Shown one piece after another: positions 20,603 to 32,144 of a stretch of DNA of 64,000 nucleotides. Source of the DNA: Gari tellinella (taxonomy: Eukaryota > Mollusca > Bivalvia > Cardiida > Psammobiidae). The notes beneath the pieces are model-generated. The model ran no database searches and had not been told where the DNA came from. It saw nothing but the letters and a program-made list of their open reading frames with translations. The translations under genes and the position numbers were made by a program. Position 1 is the first letter of the stretch; the number at the start of each line of letters is the position of its first letter. The stretch lies in NCBI GenBank assembly GCA_922989275.2, contig OV277870.1, positions 37,630,356 through 37,694,355 of the forward strand. Direction: 5' to 3'.

Positions 20603-20969
20603 GTATTTTTGATGATCACTTAAAATGCTAGCTTGACAGTGAAGCTATTTCAGTGTTTTCTGATTGTATCTTTGTTACTATTCGCTAGTAATTTCCCACG
20701 TTGATAAGACACTGGTTAGCATGTCAACCGAACTCGAGATACGTAAACTAGAAATTGTTTTAATTCATGAAGCCGTTCAGAAAGTCTTGGTTGTATCAGG
20801 ATACATCTGCACATGCAATATCAACATTGGACCAGTGGTATCAAAAATCACGATACGTTTTCTCCCACATTCAAACAATCGTCGCTTTAAAACATAAGAA
20901 ACAAAAGATGTTGTGACTGATTCCTATTTACCCTTACTCAGCTATATTAATGTCTGAAAGAATCCGTTG

Positions 20970-21745
20970 TAAACCCACGTACAGCCTGTTTCTAGTATTG
21001 AATATAGGTGACCATTTAAAGCAGGTTGAAAGTAAAACAGAATGTCCCTTAACTTAACCCATTACCCCACAGCCTATTTCTAGTATTACAGATCGGAGAT
21101 CACTTAAAGCAGGTTGAAAGTAAAGCAGAATGTCCCTTAACTTAACCCATTACCCCACAGCCTATTTCTAGTATTACAGATCGGAGATCACTTAAAGCAG
21201 GTTGAAAGTAAAGCAGAATGGACCTTAACTTAACCCATTACCCCACAGCCTATTTCTAGTATTACAGATCGGAGATCACTTAAAGCAGGTTGAAAGTAAA
21301 GCAGAATGGACCTTAACTTAACCCATTACCCCACAGCCTATTTCTAGTATTACAGATCGGAGATCACTTAAAGCAGGTTGAAAGTAAAGCAGAATGGACC
21401 TTAACTTAACCCATTACCCCACAGCCTATTTCTAGTATTACAGATCGGAGATCACTTAAAGCAGGTTGAAAGTAAAGCAGAATGCACCTTAACTTAACCC
21501 ATTACCCCACAGCCTATTTCTAGTATTACAGATCGGCGATCACTTAAAGCAGGTTGAAAGTAAAGCAGAATGTGCCTTAAGGCACATTCTGCTTTCCTTT
21601 CAGCCTGCTTTAAGCTACCATCTGTTAGAATATAGAAACTATTTCTTATGGTTCATATTCATGTTTGTATAAAGTATAGCTATTTTCTTTAGTGGAGAAA
21701 TAAATAAAAGGCATAAATAGACATATTTATGGGGTAATGGGTTAA
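20970..21745 (+). mobile_element. A-type MITE with left half amplified in tandem
   Basis: A decayed left end at 20970, six further left-half units, then one full apex (GTGCCTTAAGGCAC) and a single right half ending TATGGGGTAATGGGTTAA. Only one right half is present, which argues for tandem duplication rather than repeated nested insertion. Confidence 0.9.
21061..21588 (+). repeat. 88-bp tandem array, six units
   Basis: ATTACCCCACAGCC begins at 21061, 21149, 21237, 21325, 21413 and 21501, exactly 88 bp apart. Each unit is the A left half from terminus to apex and ends CTTAACTTAACCC, so two TTAA lie at every junction. Units differ at only a few sites (TGTCCC, TGGACC, TGCACC before the TTAA). 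Confidence 0.95.
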
Positions 21746-22258
21746 GAGTTGAAGATGGATTGGTTAGTTAATGCTACCTGAAATTGAATACCTGGACAAC
21801 TACATGCCAATATACCAATAATGCAATTGCTTTGTAATTTTAGCTTTACAAATGCTCGTGAGAAAATTGGATTAAATTGACTTGAAATCTGTTCTCACCA
21901 CGTTGATACTAGCACAAACTGTTTGTTTATTGTATTACACCGTTTCTATTGCCTTTACAAATTTCTGCTCTCCTTATATGAAAATCAAATTTTCCATACT
22001 GATTTCACTGCACAGTGTAAGCCAATGGTATCAACAGAGAGAAAAGTCTTAGGAATAACAATCTCGCAAATAAATACTAATGCGATTATGGTAGGAATGG
22101 CAATTGAATTGTATTGTTAAATCAATTGATCGGCCTGGTAGGAGTAGACTGGTTTCATTGTTGTGTAGGTATTTGTGGGTACTTACATGGTCAGTCATGC
22201 AGGTAAAATCTCAATGTCCTCATTGTTTCTACTTTTGATATGTCTCAGCTAGCTATAG

Positions 22259-22451
22259 CAGGGCTCCATTTAAGAGGGAGTAACCCGAACAAATCCAACA
22301 TTTTCTTACTGATTTTCGAACCAAATCCTATTGTGTCACTACCTAATCCTATGGTGTCTTCAAGACGATTCTAATGAGTAGTGACACCATAGGGTTTGAT
22401 GCAGAAATAAAGATTTTAGTTATTGAAATACTCCCTTTATCTGGAGCTCTG
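22259..22451 (-). mobile_element. B-type MITE, central palindrome damaged
   Basis: Ends CAGGGCTCCATTTAAG and TTATCTGGAGCTCTG. The left arm has lost ACTCATTAGAATCGTC and instead repeats CCTATTGTGTCACTACCTAATCCTATGGTGTC, while the right arm is intact. Confidence 0.85.
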
Positions 22452-22556
22452 CATAGGCAAACTTGTGCTGAAGCCCTCATTTACAGGAAGATCCATGGAC
22501 AGGTCTCTTTAGGACAGGTGCCAGTTTAATGCTGCTTGCAGTATCAAAGCAATGCA

Positions 22557-22740
22557 CAGAGCACCAGATAAGCTTAGTTTTTCAAAACCTAAAATCTTTA
22601 TTTCTGAATTAAACCCTATGGTGTCACTACTCATTAGAATCGTCTCGAAAATGAGTATAGTAACACCATAGGATTTGGTGCTAAAAAGAGTGAGAAAATG
22701 TTGGATTTGTTGAAAAAACTACCTCTTATCTGGAGCCCTG
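22557..22740 (+). mobile_element. B-type MITE with shortened right arm
   Basis: CAGAGCACCAGATAAG to CTTATCTGGAGCCCTG. After the loop the return arm reads GTCTCGAAAATGAGTATAGTAACACC, missing GATTCTA. Confidence 0.85.
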
Positions 22741-22893
22741 AATTGCAGAAAGCTTTTCTGCATTGCTTTGGTTCTTCATTAAGCTGTGATCTGTCTGAAG
22801 AGCTATATGCTTGAATGGCTGCACTGAACAAAAGTATTAATGACTGCCTTGTAGAAGAATGTGGCTCTTATAACTTTAAGTATTTCTGAATTC

Positions 22894-23142
22894 TTAACCC
22901 ATTACCCCATAACCTGTTTCTAGAATTGAAAAAAGGTGACTACTTAAAACAGGTTGAAAGTAAAGCAGAATGTGCCTTAAGGCACATTCTGCTTTACTTT
23001 CAGCCTGCTTTAAGCTACAATCTGCTTGGATATAGAAAATACTTCTTGTTAACTACCGGTACATAATTATATAGTTATCATGCATTACTTTAAAAAGTGA
23101 AACTATTTTCTTAAGTGGAGGAATTATTATTAGATAAAAGCT
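22894..23142 (+). mobile_element. A-type MITE, right terminus lost
   Basis: TTAACCCATTACCCCATAACC, then a very well matched stem with apex GTGCCTTAAGGCAC. The tail GTGGAGGAATTATTATTAG breaks off. A B-palindrome scrap, ACTACTCATTAGAATCG, follows at once. Confidence 0.85.
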
Positions 23143-23767
23143 ATTATTATTACTACTCATTAGAATCGGCTACAACCTGTATTAGAGACTCCCTATTCAT
23201 ATTATGATTATCTTATTTGAAATGACATAGCAGAGAGACTTAAGGATTTTCTTATTATCTTGACCTATAGATAAGATGACTTGCTCTGTGATAGACTTGA
23301 GGTTGTTACTGCAACTCCTTGTTCTCTACTAGACTATGATCTTAATTTGACAATTAGAGTAAATTGGTTTCAATTCAAATATCAATCAGACGATTCTGTA
23401 GCCAGAGCTTTTTAATTACAAACATTATAAAGGTTCTAAACTTAGGTGGCCACTGTGCAGTGATCAGATTTATCGGTTTTGGGTTTTCTTCGGGAGCCGG
23501 CAATCGGTACAAACCCACCACCGTATGACCAAGCTGAATGAAATTATTTTTATGGTCGACCATTCATACTTGTCATATAATTTTTCAATTTGTACATGAA
23601 ACCAGTGCGTGTAATTGATTGCCTGTGGTTTTTGACAGTCAACGGGTTACAAGATTACTGCCTTTCATAGGTAGTGACATTTATTATGAAAGAACGGTGG
23701 AGGGCAGAGGTGACAGTCATGCTTGTTCAGTAGCCCAATTCTTTTACAAACTATTTGCACTTCTTAA

Positions 23768-23855
23768 GACTGGTGACACTTAATGCAGAACAAAAGTTAA
23801 GCAGAAAGCTCCTAAAAGGAGCTTTCTGCTTAACCTTTGTCCTGCATGACGCTGT
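23768..23855 (+). mobile_element. F-type hairpin
   Basis: GGTGACACTTAATGCAGAAC, stem AAAAGTTAAGCAGAAAGCTCC, loop TAAAA, return arm through CCTTTGTCCTGCATGACGC. Outer pogo-like ends not found. Confidence 0.75.
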
Positions 23856-24308
23856 ATTATATATTATACAAGGACTTCCCGTTGGCTTTTGCTTTGAAAG
23901 TTTACAAGTTAGTTAACATTAAGCTTTACTGAATTACATGAAAACGTGACAGCCTAAAGTGTAGCCAAGTGTTACGTTGTACTCTAAATATTTCATATAA
24001 AAATAGATCTTTCATGACATTGACAACGGTGTAGACCATGCTCACAACACAGTCAAGTGATTCAATTCGAGTCAAATTGTGTATACATTTGTATCCTTAT
24101 CACACGTCTCAAATTTTGGTGTACATACTGTCTTCGATGTCCATTTGTCATTACTTACTGAAATCAAAATTTTTAAGCAAGCAGGAAAATTGAGCAAAAT
24201 AATGACAGCAGGTGACTGTTTGGGCAGACAGCATTTATTCAAGAGTTCTTATAAGGTTAAAAACATTGTATGGTTGAGGTCTAGGCTATGACAGACGTCC
24301 ACGGGGAG

Positions 24309-24505
24309 TACAGTAATGTCCTGCTATTATGACCCCTCAAACCAAGACCAAGACTCATTCATAGTATTAATCCTGTCTGCCATTAAATTACTGGTATCCA
24401 ACTGCTGTAGCCTAGTTCCGAACTTAGATCTGTGTTAGAGTAAGTGGCTGCTTAAAGCAGGATGAAAGAAAAACAGAAAACTCCTACAGGACGTTTTAAC
24501 ATGTA
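24309..24505 (+). mobile_element. F-type MITE, right part truncated
   Basis: A clear TA-CAGTAATGTCCTGCTATTATGACC left terminus. The left stem arm is GCAGGATGAAAGAAAAACAG. The element breaks after CTCCTACAGGA, and a B element starts within ~10 bp. Confidence 0.7.
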
Positions 24506-24511
24506 ATTTTA

Positions 24512-24700
24512 CAGGACTCAGATAAGGAGGGTATTTCTAAAAACTAAAATCTTTATTTCTGCATTTAACCCTATGGTGTCACCACTCATTAGAATCGCCT
24601 CAAAGAGAAGATGCTAATGAGTAGTAACACCATAAGATTTGGTGCTGAAATGAGTGAGAAAATATTGGATTTGTTCACTTAACTCCTTATCTGGAGCCCT
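24512..24700 (+). mobile_element. B-type MITE, complete (189 bp)
   Basis: CAGGACTCAGATAAGGAGGG to CTTATCTGGAGCCCT. Palindrome loop CCTCAAAGAG, with an imperfect right arm (AAGATGCTAATGAG). Confidence 0.85.
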
Positions 24701-25011
24701 AAATTGCACATAATATTGTATAGCCAACATGCAAAGATTCAGAAGGAAAATGACTGGATAAAAATTAAGGTATATTCCTAGAAAATTTGCCCCAAATAGC
24801 TTACAATATTGTAAGAATATAAAACCATGTATGTGCAAACTTGTTCCGTATACGGTAAAAGAATTGGAAGAGAAGATGTAGACAGACAGGGATAATCACA
24901 TTTGCCAGATTCTATCAATTTACCAGTTCCATTGGCAGACTTCTGCCAGTGGTAACTAATACAACCTATGTTCATCCACCAATTACCGATGTCGCCTGGA
25001 GCTCTCAGTCA

Positions 25012-25170
25012 GCAGGTGGTTGATTAATGCAGGACAAAAGTAATGCAGAAAGCTCCTACAGGAGCTTTCTGCATTACTTTTATCCTGCATTAAGCTATTT
25101 CCTGTCTTAATAAAAAATTCTGTAGAATTGTCTCATTTTGATTGGTTGCTCTATACAGGGTTTTATTGTA
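25012..25170 (+). mobile_element. F-type MITE, hairpin and right end
   Basis: AGGTGGTTGATTAATGCAGG, a perfect stem around GCTCCTACAGGAGC, return arm, then TTGGTTGCTCTATACAGGG...TTATTG-TA as right terminus. The left terminus is unclear. Confidence 0.75.
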
Positions 25171-25569
25171 CATGTTTTGAGGCAAAGTGTTACACCATTT
25201 GTTCTTGACAGATCAGAGAGATTCGTTAGAAAATTTTTCTAAGCTAGCTCCTATCTGATAATTGCCTCTTTTTGATAGAGGGAATTGAATTAGATGTCCT
25301 TAAAAGACAGTGTCTATAGCCTTTTCCAAGTACATTAAAAGGCGGACTAATTGAGTTTTGTAAGGCCTGGGTGGATGACAAAGGGGCCTGCCAGTATTTT
25401 TTAAGGACATAATTTGCCCAATAAAACTGTAATGCTGGTGGAAATTAGGCTGTAAAGTCATTTTGTTCTGTCGTTCTTCCACGTGGCCTGGACATCTGGT
25501 CAACAGCAACAAACAAGTAACAAACTACAGAGTTACTTCCCTTGAGTGAAAATCAAATATCGGTCTTAA

Positions 25570-25660
25570 AACAGGTGCTTGCATAATGCAGGACATAAGT
25601 AATGCAGAAAGCTCCTATTAGGAGCTTAGGAGCTTTCTGCATTACTTATGACCTGTATTA
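25570..25660 (+). mobile_element. F-type hairpin with duplicated apex
   Basis: The apex reads GCTCCTATTAGGAGCTTAGGAGC. The AGGAGCTT half is repeated, so the loop is lengthened by a 9-bp slip. The stem is otherwise nearly perfect (CATAAGTAATGCAGAAA). Confidence 0.8.
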
Positions 25661-26872
25661 ACTATATATAGACCCCTGCTAAATAGTAGTGACCTGTCTT
25701 TGACTACGGTATTCATTGCCCCCATCCATTGTTGGATAGTTGATCACTCAAGGGAGGTAATATTGTAGTAACAGCTGAACAATTCCACCCTTCAACATTC
25801 CATATCAGTCCACCAGGTTCCTAACAGTGCTTCAATTAGTGATGAATTTGCCATGAAATTAGTTCCTTTCAGACAAAAGGGGTCCATGATTAATTTCTGC
25901 AAAGGTAAGTACATGTGTATCTCCAACATGCAAAAATGTCAATGGGGGCATTTAAAGTATGTGCACACTGGAAATCTTGAAGACACTCAGGTCCAATTTG
26001 TCTTGATAATTGGCAATTAAAACTTATTTTGCCAAATGCAACTTGACAGAATTTGTCAACAGATTGGATCCTGAACAGATGCCCGATATATATAACGCTT
26101 TGTCTTATGAGACTCTATGCAGTTTTCCTGTTTAACTGTTTACTATCTCGTATAAATGGAAATATCGTTAGAAGGCTTCGGATTATGAGTATTATACAAT
26201 AGATTTGCGAAGACAATTTTGGTGCAAACAATAATTACGAAATGCATGATGAGGCTAAACACTTTCATGGCATTATGCTTAGCATTCAAATTCATGTTTG
26301 CAGACAAAAATCACTCTGATCTGGTTCTGCACTGTTTTCCATAGTTTTAAATATATTTGGGGGATTTTGGTCAATATAATTAAAACTGGTCATTTATGAG
26401 AAAACAAAAGAGTGCTTTTAAAGCTTTGAACAGCATTATAAAGGTTAAAATGAAGATATGTCTCGGCATAATATCAGGCTGGTGTATGGTCATTATAGTA
26501 TAGAAGTCTCTAGGTCTGTCTGTTAGGAGGCTAGAAATTCATTTTTAGTGTTCATTGAAAATGAAAAATATCTCTAAGGACTGTTTTCTTGTCTGGCCAG
26601 CCTCCAATGTCATTCTGTAAAGAGATTAGCCCTGAACTTGCTAAACAATATTCCACTTATGATGTTATAATCTGTAAAATATATTGAGATAAGTTTCAAA
26701 AGTCGTAGATCTACGCTTTTGTAGATGTCACACACCTTGGATCCGGATCAGATGCAGAGTTACTCAGCATATGAACTGGATTGAACATGTTTGCAGCATG
26801 TAAGATAAATTGGGACAATCAGGAAAAATGATTAACCTTTGTTGAGCTGGAAATGTGTACATGCATTCTCTG
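25661..26872. other. Intronic sequence, E remnants only
   Basis: AGATTGGATCCTGAACAGATGCC near 26060 and GGATCCGGATCAGATGCAGAGTTACTC near 26738 are lone E-type arm fragments. No exon supported. Confidence 0.5.
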
Positions 26873-26938
26873 CAAACAGTGTAGACCCAGATGAGAGGGC
26901 TCCTGAAGGAGCCCTCTGATCTGGGTCTACACTGTTTT
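26873..26938. mobile_element. D-type hairpin core, very well paired
   Basis: CAAACAGTGTAGACCCAGAT, apex GAGGGCTCCTGAAGGAGCCCTC, then the return arm, with one mismatch in ~30 pairs. Family ends not identified. Confidence 0.85.
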
Positions 26939-27303
26939 CCATACTTTATATGTCAGGACAAACCTTTGTGTCAGTGTAAACAATTCCATTGTAAGAAATC
27001 GATTGACTCCATCTAAAAATTGAGGCGCTCAGGATAAAGGATTAATAATGATAAGTGGGGATATACTCCACTCGCTGGAACCAGATACTCTTCTGTAAAA
27101 TTGAAATTATGTCAAGCAGCCCGCTAACTACATTTGTCTTCTGGTAGGGTTCCATTATTGTGCTGAGCCATTACTGCAGGGGGAACAAGAGTAAAGCCGT
27201 TGTCTAGTATCTTGGGTTGATAATAGGTATAGCCTTCCTGTTCGTCTTACTACTGTGGAACTCTCTCAGCAACACACTGTATAAGCCTAAATGTGTGTTT
27301 TAA

Positions 27304-27409
27304 GGCAGGTGGTTGCTTAATTGCAGGGCTAAAGTAATGCAGAAAGCTCTTAGTGTAAGTTTCTGCATTACTTTTGTCCTGCAAATTCCAATTAAGCAAG
27401 CACCTGCCC
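27304..27409 (+). mobile_element. F-type hairpin (106 bp)
   Basis: Outer arms GGCAGGTGGTTGCTTAATTG and GCAAGCACCTGCC frame the stem CTAAAGTAATGCAGAAAGCTC. The loop region (TTAGTGTAA) is diverged. Confidence 0.8.
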
Positions 27410-27694
27410 TTTAAAGATCCTGATTAATGCCTATATAGTTAATGGCTCTGAGGGAGTGCTGTATTCTCGCAGCTTTTCAGGTCGGGAAAATTACCACTGT
27501 TCAAAATGGAACAAAAAGTTTTGTGGGTAATGCTCAATCTCATAATAGTGGGTGTGAATGCATTATGGTGATTAGGTGGGGGATTCTTGTTTTGGAAATC
27601 GAAAGAAATGCTAATCTGCACTTGAGAGTGCTAATTAACATACAGACAAGCTTGTGTCAATTAGCAATTGTTTGGAGAAGCGTGTATGTCTCGT

Positions 27695-27803
27695 AAGACA
27701 GGCAATTACTTAATGCAGGACAGGAGTAAAGCAGAAAGCTCCTAAAGGAGCTTTCTGTTTTACTTCTGTCCTGCATAGAGCAGTGATCTGTTGTAAAGAC
27801 AGG
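27695..27803 (+). mobile_element. F-type hairpin
   Basis: AAGACAGGCAATTACTTAATG, stem CAGGAGTAAAGCAGAAAGCTCC, loop TAAA, return arm, and GTAAAGACAGG outside. Confidence 0.8.
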
Positions 27804-28546
27804 TAAATGATTTTCTTTTGAGTGTCTGTAATGACAAGACTATTTGTAATTGCCAAAAATGTTGATACTTGCTAATTGCTACTTCAAGGGTACATGTACA
27901 ATGGAATGTTAAAATTATCTCCTGCTGTGTGAAAGTATTGATTTGAGCTGAGTCACAAGAAAAAAGCAAAATCAGATATTGAAAACAGGTCCATAGATCC
28001 AGATTAGAATAAAAACATCAGATCGGAGTTTTCAATGTTTGAATTGTAGGTTACATAATATTTATTGTGATTGTGACTCATTTTCAACCATTAGATATAA
28101 TGAGGCTAGGTATAAATCAGACCAGCGAATCTACAACATTAAAATGCTGCATGACAAATTTGAAATTGTTTTATGCTCAACATTCAATCTGCTCTAATTC
28201 TATAATATTGACTTTTCGCTGCACATTTAAGCTAGAGATGTACAATCTGATAGACATTAAACAAGCAATTAAATGTTTAATTAATTGACATTAACAAGAG
28301 CTAGGATCATAACTGCTCACAAAGATGTAGAAAATTTGGTGAGTTTTCCAGCATTTAATGGGTTAAACATTGATTTTACTTCAGATATTCCTAGTTGAGT
28401 ATACCTGAGTAAATACATATACCTTTAGGGGTCAATCTTGTTGGAAGTCATTCAGTAAACATTTTAGCCACATAATATCAATCTGCCCCTTGGGTGTTTA
28501 TCCTGCCCCTTTAAATGGCAGGTAAATGAATTCATGAAGACTTATG
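27804..28546. other. Intronic sequence, nothing recognised
   Basis: AT-rich. Only a weak D/E-like fragment (ATCAGATCGGAGTTTTCAATG near 28016). No exon. Confidence 0.45.
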
Positions 28547-28610
28547 CAAAAAGTTTGGATCCAGATCAGGCCCCACTTAAGTGGGGCCTGATCGGGATCC
28601 AAACTTTTTG
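28547..28610. mobile_element. E-type hairpin core with TTAA apex
   Basis: Arm CAAAAAGTTTGGATCCAGAT, apex CCCCACTTAAGTGGGG, mirrored arm. The apex differs wholly from the usual GCCGAGTTACTCGGC, yet is itself perfectly palindromic and carries TTAA at its centre. Confidence 0.85.
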
Positions 28611-29020
28611 TAACCATGGATCATGTTCTACAAATCAATAGAATTAGAACAGTCGAAGTTTATTGGAGAATTTAAGCAGATGTCATTTTGAGTGGATTGA
28701 CAATAATTTTCCGTTCAAAGGGTTAATTTGAAAGTGACTGGAGGGGATGACTACTAATGATTTTACCTATAGATAATTGCATATTGGGAAGGCCTCGGTT
28801 TGCCATCATTGGTGAGTCAAGGTGGCCCAACACCATGTCAATATCTAAGTAATGACATGATGGCGTTCTCATTGTGACAGTTAACATGAAAATAGTGGGG
28901 GGTGTTTCGTATACAACATCTGAATTGTTGATATTCACATTGCCGAAAAAAGTCATCTTCATCTTCATGTTTTCCCATACCATAGCTACTGTAGATCATA
29001 AAAGGGAAAAGTTATGTACA

Positions 29021-29305
29021 TGTACTCAAAAATTAAAAGTATGAAATCTTTACCAAATCCTATGTTGTGACTACTCATTAGAATCGTCTCAAAGAGACAA
29101 CTCTAATGAGTAGTCACATCATGGTATTTGGTTGAGACACAAAGGATAAAGGAAAAATTTGATGTACTCAAAAATCAAAAATATAAAAATTGTTACCCAA
29201 ATCCTATGTTATGACAACTCATTAGAACCACCTCAAAGAGACAACTCTAATGAGTAGTCGCATCATTGTATTTGGTTGAGACACGAAGGAGATTGTGTTC
29301 AAAAT
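29021..29305 (+). repeat. Tandem pair of a B-related hairpin (two ~142-bp units)
   Basis: TGTACTCAAAAAT occurs at 29021 and 29163. Each unit holds CCAAATCCTATGTTRTGACDACTCATTAGAA..., a CTCAAAGAG loop, the return arm, and GGTTGAGACAC. The stem uses TGTTGTGAC rather than B's TGGTGTNAC, defining a subtype also seen near 32.4, 41.1 and 50.0 kb. Confidence 0.8.
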
Positions 29306-29828
29306 GCAAAGTTTATTCTCCATTATCTTGGTCGAGCATTGTTACATAGAAAACATGTTGTGTATTGGTATTCATGCACAGCATCTGAAATGTTACAGTG
29401 AGTCAAAAAAATGAAAACACCCCCTGAGACATATTATGAATCTGGAATAATCGCCTGATTGTAACATTCTGTTCCTAGTCCTAATTAAAAACTAGATTTA
29501 GGCTGAACCCCAAGGACAAATGACACGTTTTCAGAGACGTAATGATCGGCTGTTTCTTTATGTACGATTGTCACACGAGCGCGTACTATGGGTGTTTCAG
29601 GTCAATCTCATTGGAGATTTCATACGGGGCCCATCAAATTGTTTTATGTCACTGAAGTAATGGCTGCCAACTAATGAAATTGAGATGCCCTTTTTTAATG
29701 TTATTTCTATACACTGACAAGCAATTTAGATTGATTTTAGATACGGTTGGATAACAATGCTCGGTTTCCTAGTTTACAGTTCCTGATTTTTTTTCTGTAC
29801 TCTTATGACGTAAAATTTGACCGGTTCT

Positions 29829-29885
29829 CTACAGTGGAGGAATAAATAAGGCGTAAAAAGACATGTTTATGGCGTGATGGGTTAA
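29829..29885 (+). mobile_element. A-type right-end fragment
   Basis: CTACAGTGGAGGAATAAAT to GGCGTGATGGGTTAA. Its closing TTAA is also the opening TTAA of the next A element. Confidence 0.75.
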
Positions 29886-30097
29886 CCCATTACCCCATAG
29901 CCTGTTTCTAGTTTTAAAGATAGGTGACCACTTAAAGCAGGTTGAAAGTAAAGCAGAATGTGCCTAATGGCACATTCTGCTTTACTTTCAGCCTGCTTTA
30001 AGCTAACATATGCAGGGTATAGAAAATATTTCTTATGGTATATATTTATGAAGGTATAAATTTGGAACTATTTTCTTCAGTGGAGAAATAAATTTCA
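29882..30097 (+). mobile_element. A-type MITE, right terminus lost
   Basis: TTAACCCATTACCCCATAGCC. The stem apex GTGCCTAATGGCAC has lost its TTAA. The element breaks off after CAGTGGAGAAATAAAT. Confidence 0.85.
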
Positions 30098-30147
30098 TTG
30101 ATGACATTTCAATTAATGTTCTATATATTCTGTTTAGATGTCAGAGT

Positions 30148-30394
30148 TTAACCCATTACTCCAATGGTATATATATGCCTTTTTACACCTTTTATTTATT
30201 CCTCCACTGAAGAAAATAATATCACTTTATACAGTCATGAATAATGCACTTTAAAAATAGTTTCTATACCCTAGCAGATGTTAGGAACTGAGCAGGCGAA
30301 AGTCAAGCAGAATGCGCCTTAAGGCTACTTTCAACCTCAGACTGAGCTTACGTGGTAACCTATTTTAAAACTAGAAACAGGCCATTGAGTAAAT
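30148..30394 (-). mobile_element. A-type MITE, stem collapsed
   Basis: TTAACCCATTACTCCAATGG start and a CCATTGAGTAAAT end. Only CAAGCAGAATGCGCCTTAAGG of one arm remains, and the return arm is deleted. Confidence 0.8.
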
Positions 30395-30738
30395 CAAAAC
30401 ATTGAGTTTCTGATGGCTTATTTGGTTTTCAGTAAGCAATAAGCCTATCCCAATATGAATACAAGCAGAGTCTATAACTACAAGAGGAGGGGGCCAGGAG
30501 TTTATCAGAAAATTAGATTTGTATCTCTGAAGATGAAATATTTGTTGTGATAGAAAATATTTGTCACAGAATGTGCAGGAGAATTACTCCATTTTCCCAG
30601 TTACCCATATCTTGCTGAAAATGAAGAGACCTTGTCTTTGGTGACAGTTTGGATCCATGTTAATACTCCAAAAACTATGCCAACTTGACTTTGATGTCAT
30701 ATTGAACATGTGTTATGTTTCTACATTAGAGAAGCTGT

Positions 30739-30994
30739 TTAACCCATTACTCCATGGCCTGTTTCTAGTTTTGAAGACTGGAGACCACTTAAAGCAGGTT
30801 GAAAGTAAAGCATAATGCGCCTCAAGGAGCATTCTGCCTTACTTTCAGCCTGCTTTAAGCTACTATCTGCTAGAATATAGAAAGTATTTCTTATCATACA
30901 TATTTATAACTGTATAAACTACATATGACTATTTTCTTCAGTGGAGGAATAAATCAGAGGCGTAAAAAGGCATATTTATGGGGTAATGGGTTAA
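30739..30994 (+). mobile_element. A-type MITE, complete (256 bp)
   Basis: TTAACCCATTACTCCATGGCC to TATGGGGTAATGGGTTAA. The apex GCGCCTCAAGGAGC has lost TTAA. Confidence 0.9.
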
Positions 30995-31294
30995 AAGATG
31001 TTTTATGAAAAGTGGTGAGATAGCTCATGTAACATATTCACTGATTTGCAGGCTTGGGAAAAGATTTTTGTGCTTTTGTACAGTTCAGGAGCAGATCTAG
31101 GATTTCTGTTAGTGGTCAGAAGCACCAAATATAAACAGTCAAACATGTTATTTTAATGGAGACAATAGCAGTTAACTTTAGTCATTAGAGATCTTAAACT
31201 GTAAGGGTCACTTGTTTATAATTGCCAACAGCTTTAACCAAATCATAAGCTGAAAATCAATTTAACACTTTTCCCTCTCTGTCCGATTTCTATG

Positions 31295-31508
31295 TTAACC
31301 CTTAGCCCACCAAATGAATTGTCGTCTGCTATATTTCTCATCTGCTTCAAGTTTCAAAGTGCTTCAAAGTTGCTCAAAATTGCTGAAAATGTTGTCCGAG
31401 TGTCAAACAGCTTGGATCTGGATGAGACGCCGAGTTACTCGGCGTCTCATCCAGATCCAAGCTGTTTGCATATGGAGCTATAGTCGTGAGTGGCAGGCTA
31501 AGGGTTAA
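31295..31508 (+). mobile_element. E-type MITE, complete (214 bp)
   Basis: Ends TTAACCCTTAGCC and GGCTAAGGGTTAA are exact inverted repeats with TTAA edges. The stem CAAACAGCTTGGATCTGGAT, apex ACGCCGAGTTACTCGGCGT and return arm are fully paired. The CAGCTTGG change from CAGTTTGG is mirrored in both arms. Confidence 0.92.
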
Positions 31509-32144
31509 AGACAGGTAATTGCTTCAAGCAGGTTGAAAGTATATGGCAGAATAAACCTTAAGGTCGGATCCATTTGATGCAGTTTATATTTTACAGTCCA
31601 CAGCCACTCACAACAAGGCATGTTCTCTGAGTTTAAGACCTGTATAGGTGCTTTGATAAAGCAGGATGAAAGTAAAGCAGAAAATTTCAATACTTAATCT
31701 TACTTAAAGCATTCATCTGTTAGCAGTACCAGTCATTTAAAGTGACTTAATATACTCTCGCATGTAGTTCAATGCCAGGTATGTTAATGCGCAGTTTTCA
31801 AAGCTTTTGATGTAGGAAGCTAGATGATCATAAACTGCATAGGGGTTCTGTGGAGAAATGACTGGTTGGAGACATCCATCAGAATTCTGCCCACAGAACG
31901 CTTTGATGGCGAGAGAAATTGAATTTTGTTATAAAAATTGAACACTTGAAGTTCCAGAATTTTAATTTGTCGATGTTGCAACTGCGGGGAAGCTTTGCTG
32001 GGACAATTGAGGCTTGGAGCCACAAAATGCAAATTCATCATTTTATAGACCTGGCGGAAAGTAAATGACCTGGAAACTCATGAACAACTATAGAGCTATA
32101 GTTAATAAGTAATGATTTCTAATATTTGCTCCGTTATAATGTCT

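Noticed and set aside
21061..21588. 88-bp direct repeats as a CRISPR array
   Set aside because: Units are contiguous with no unique spacers, and each is half of a known MITE.
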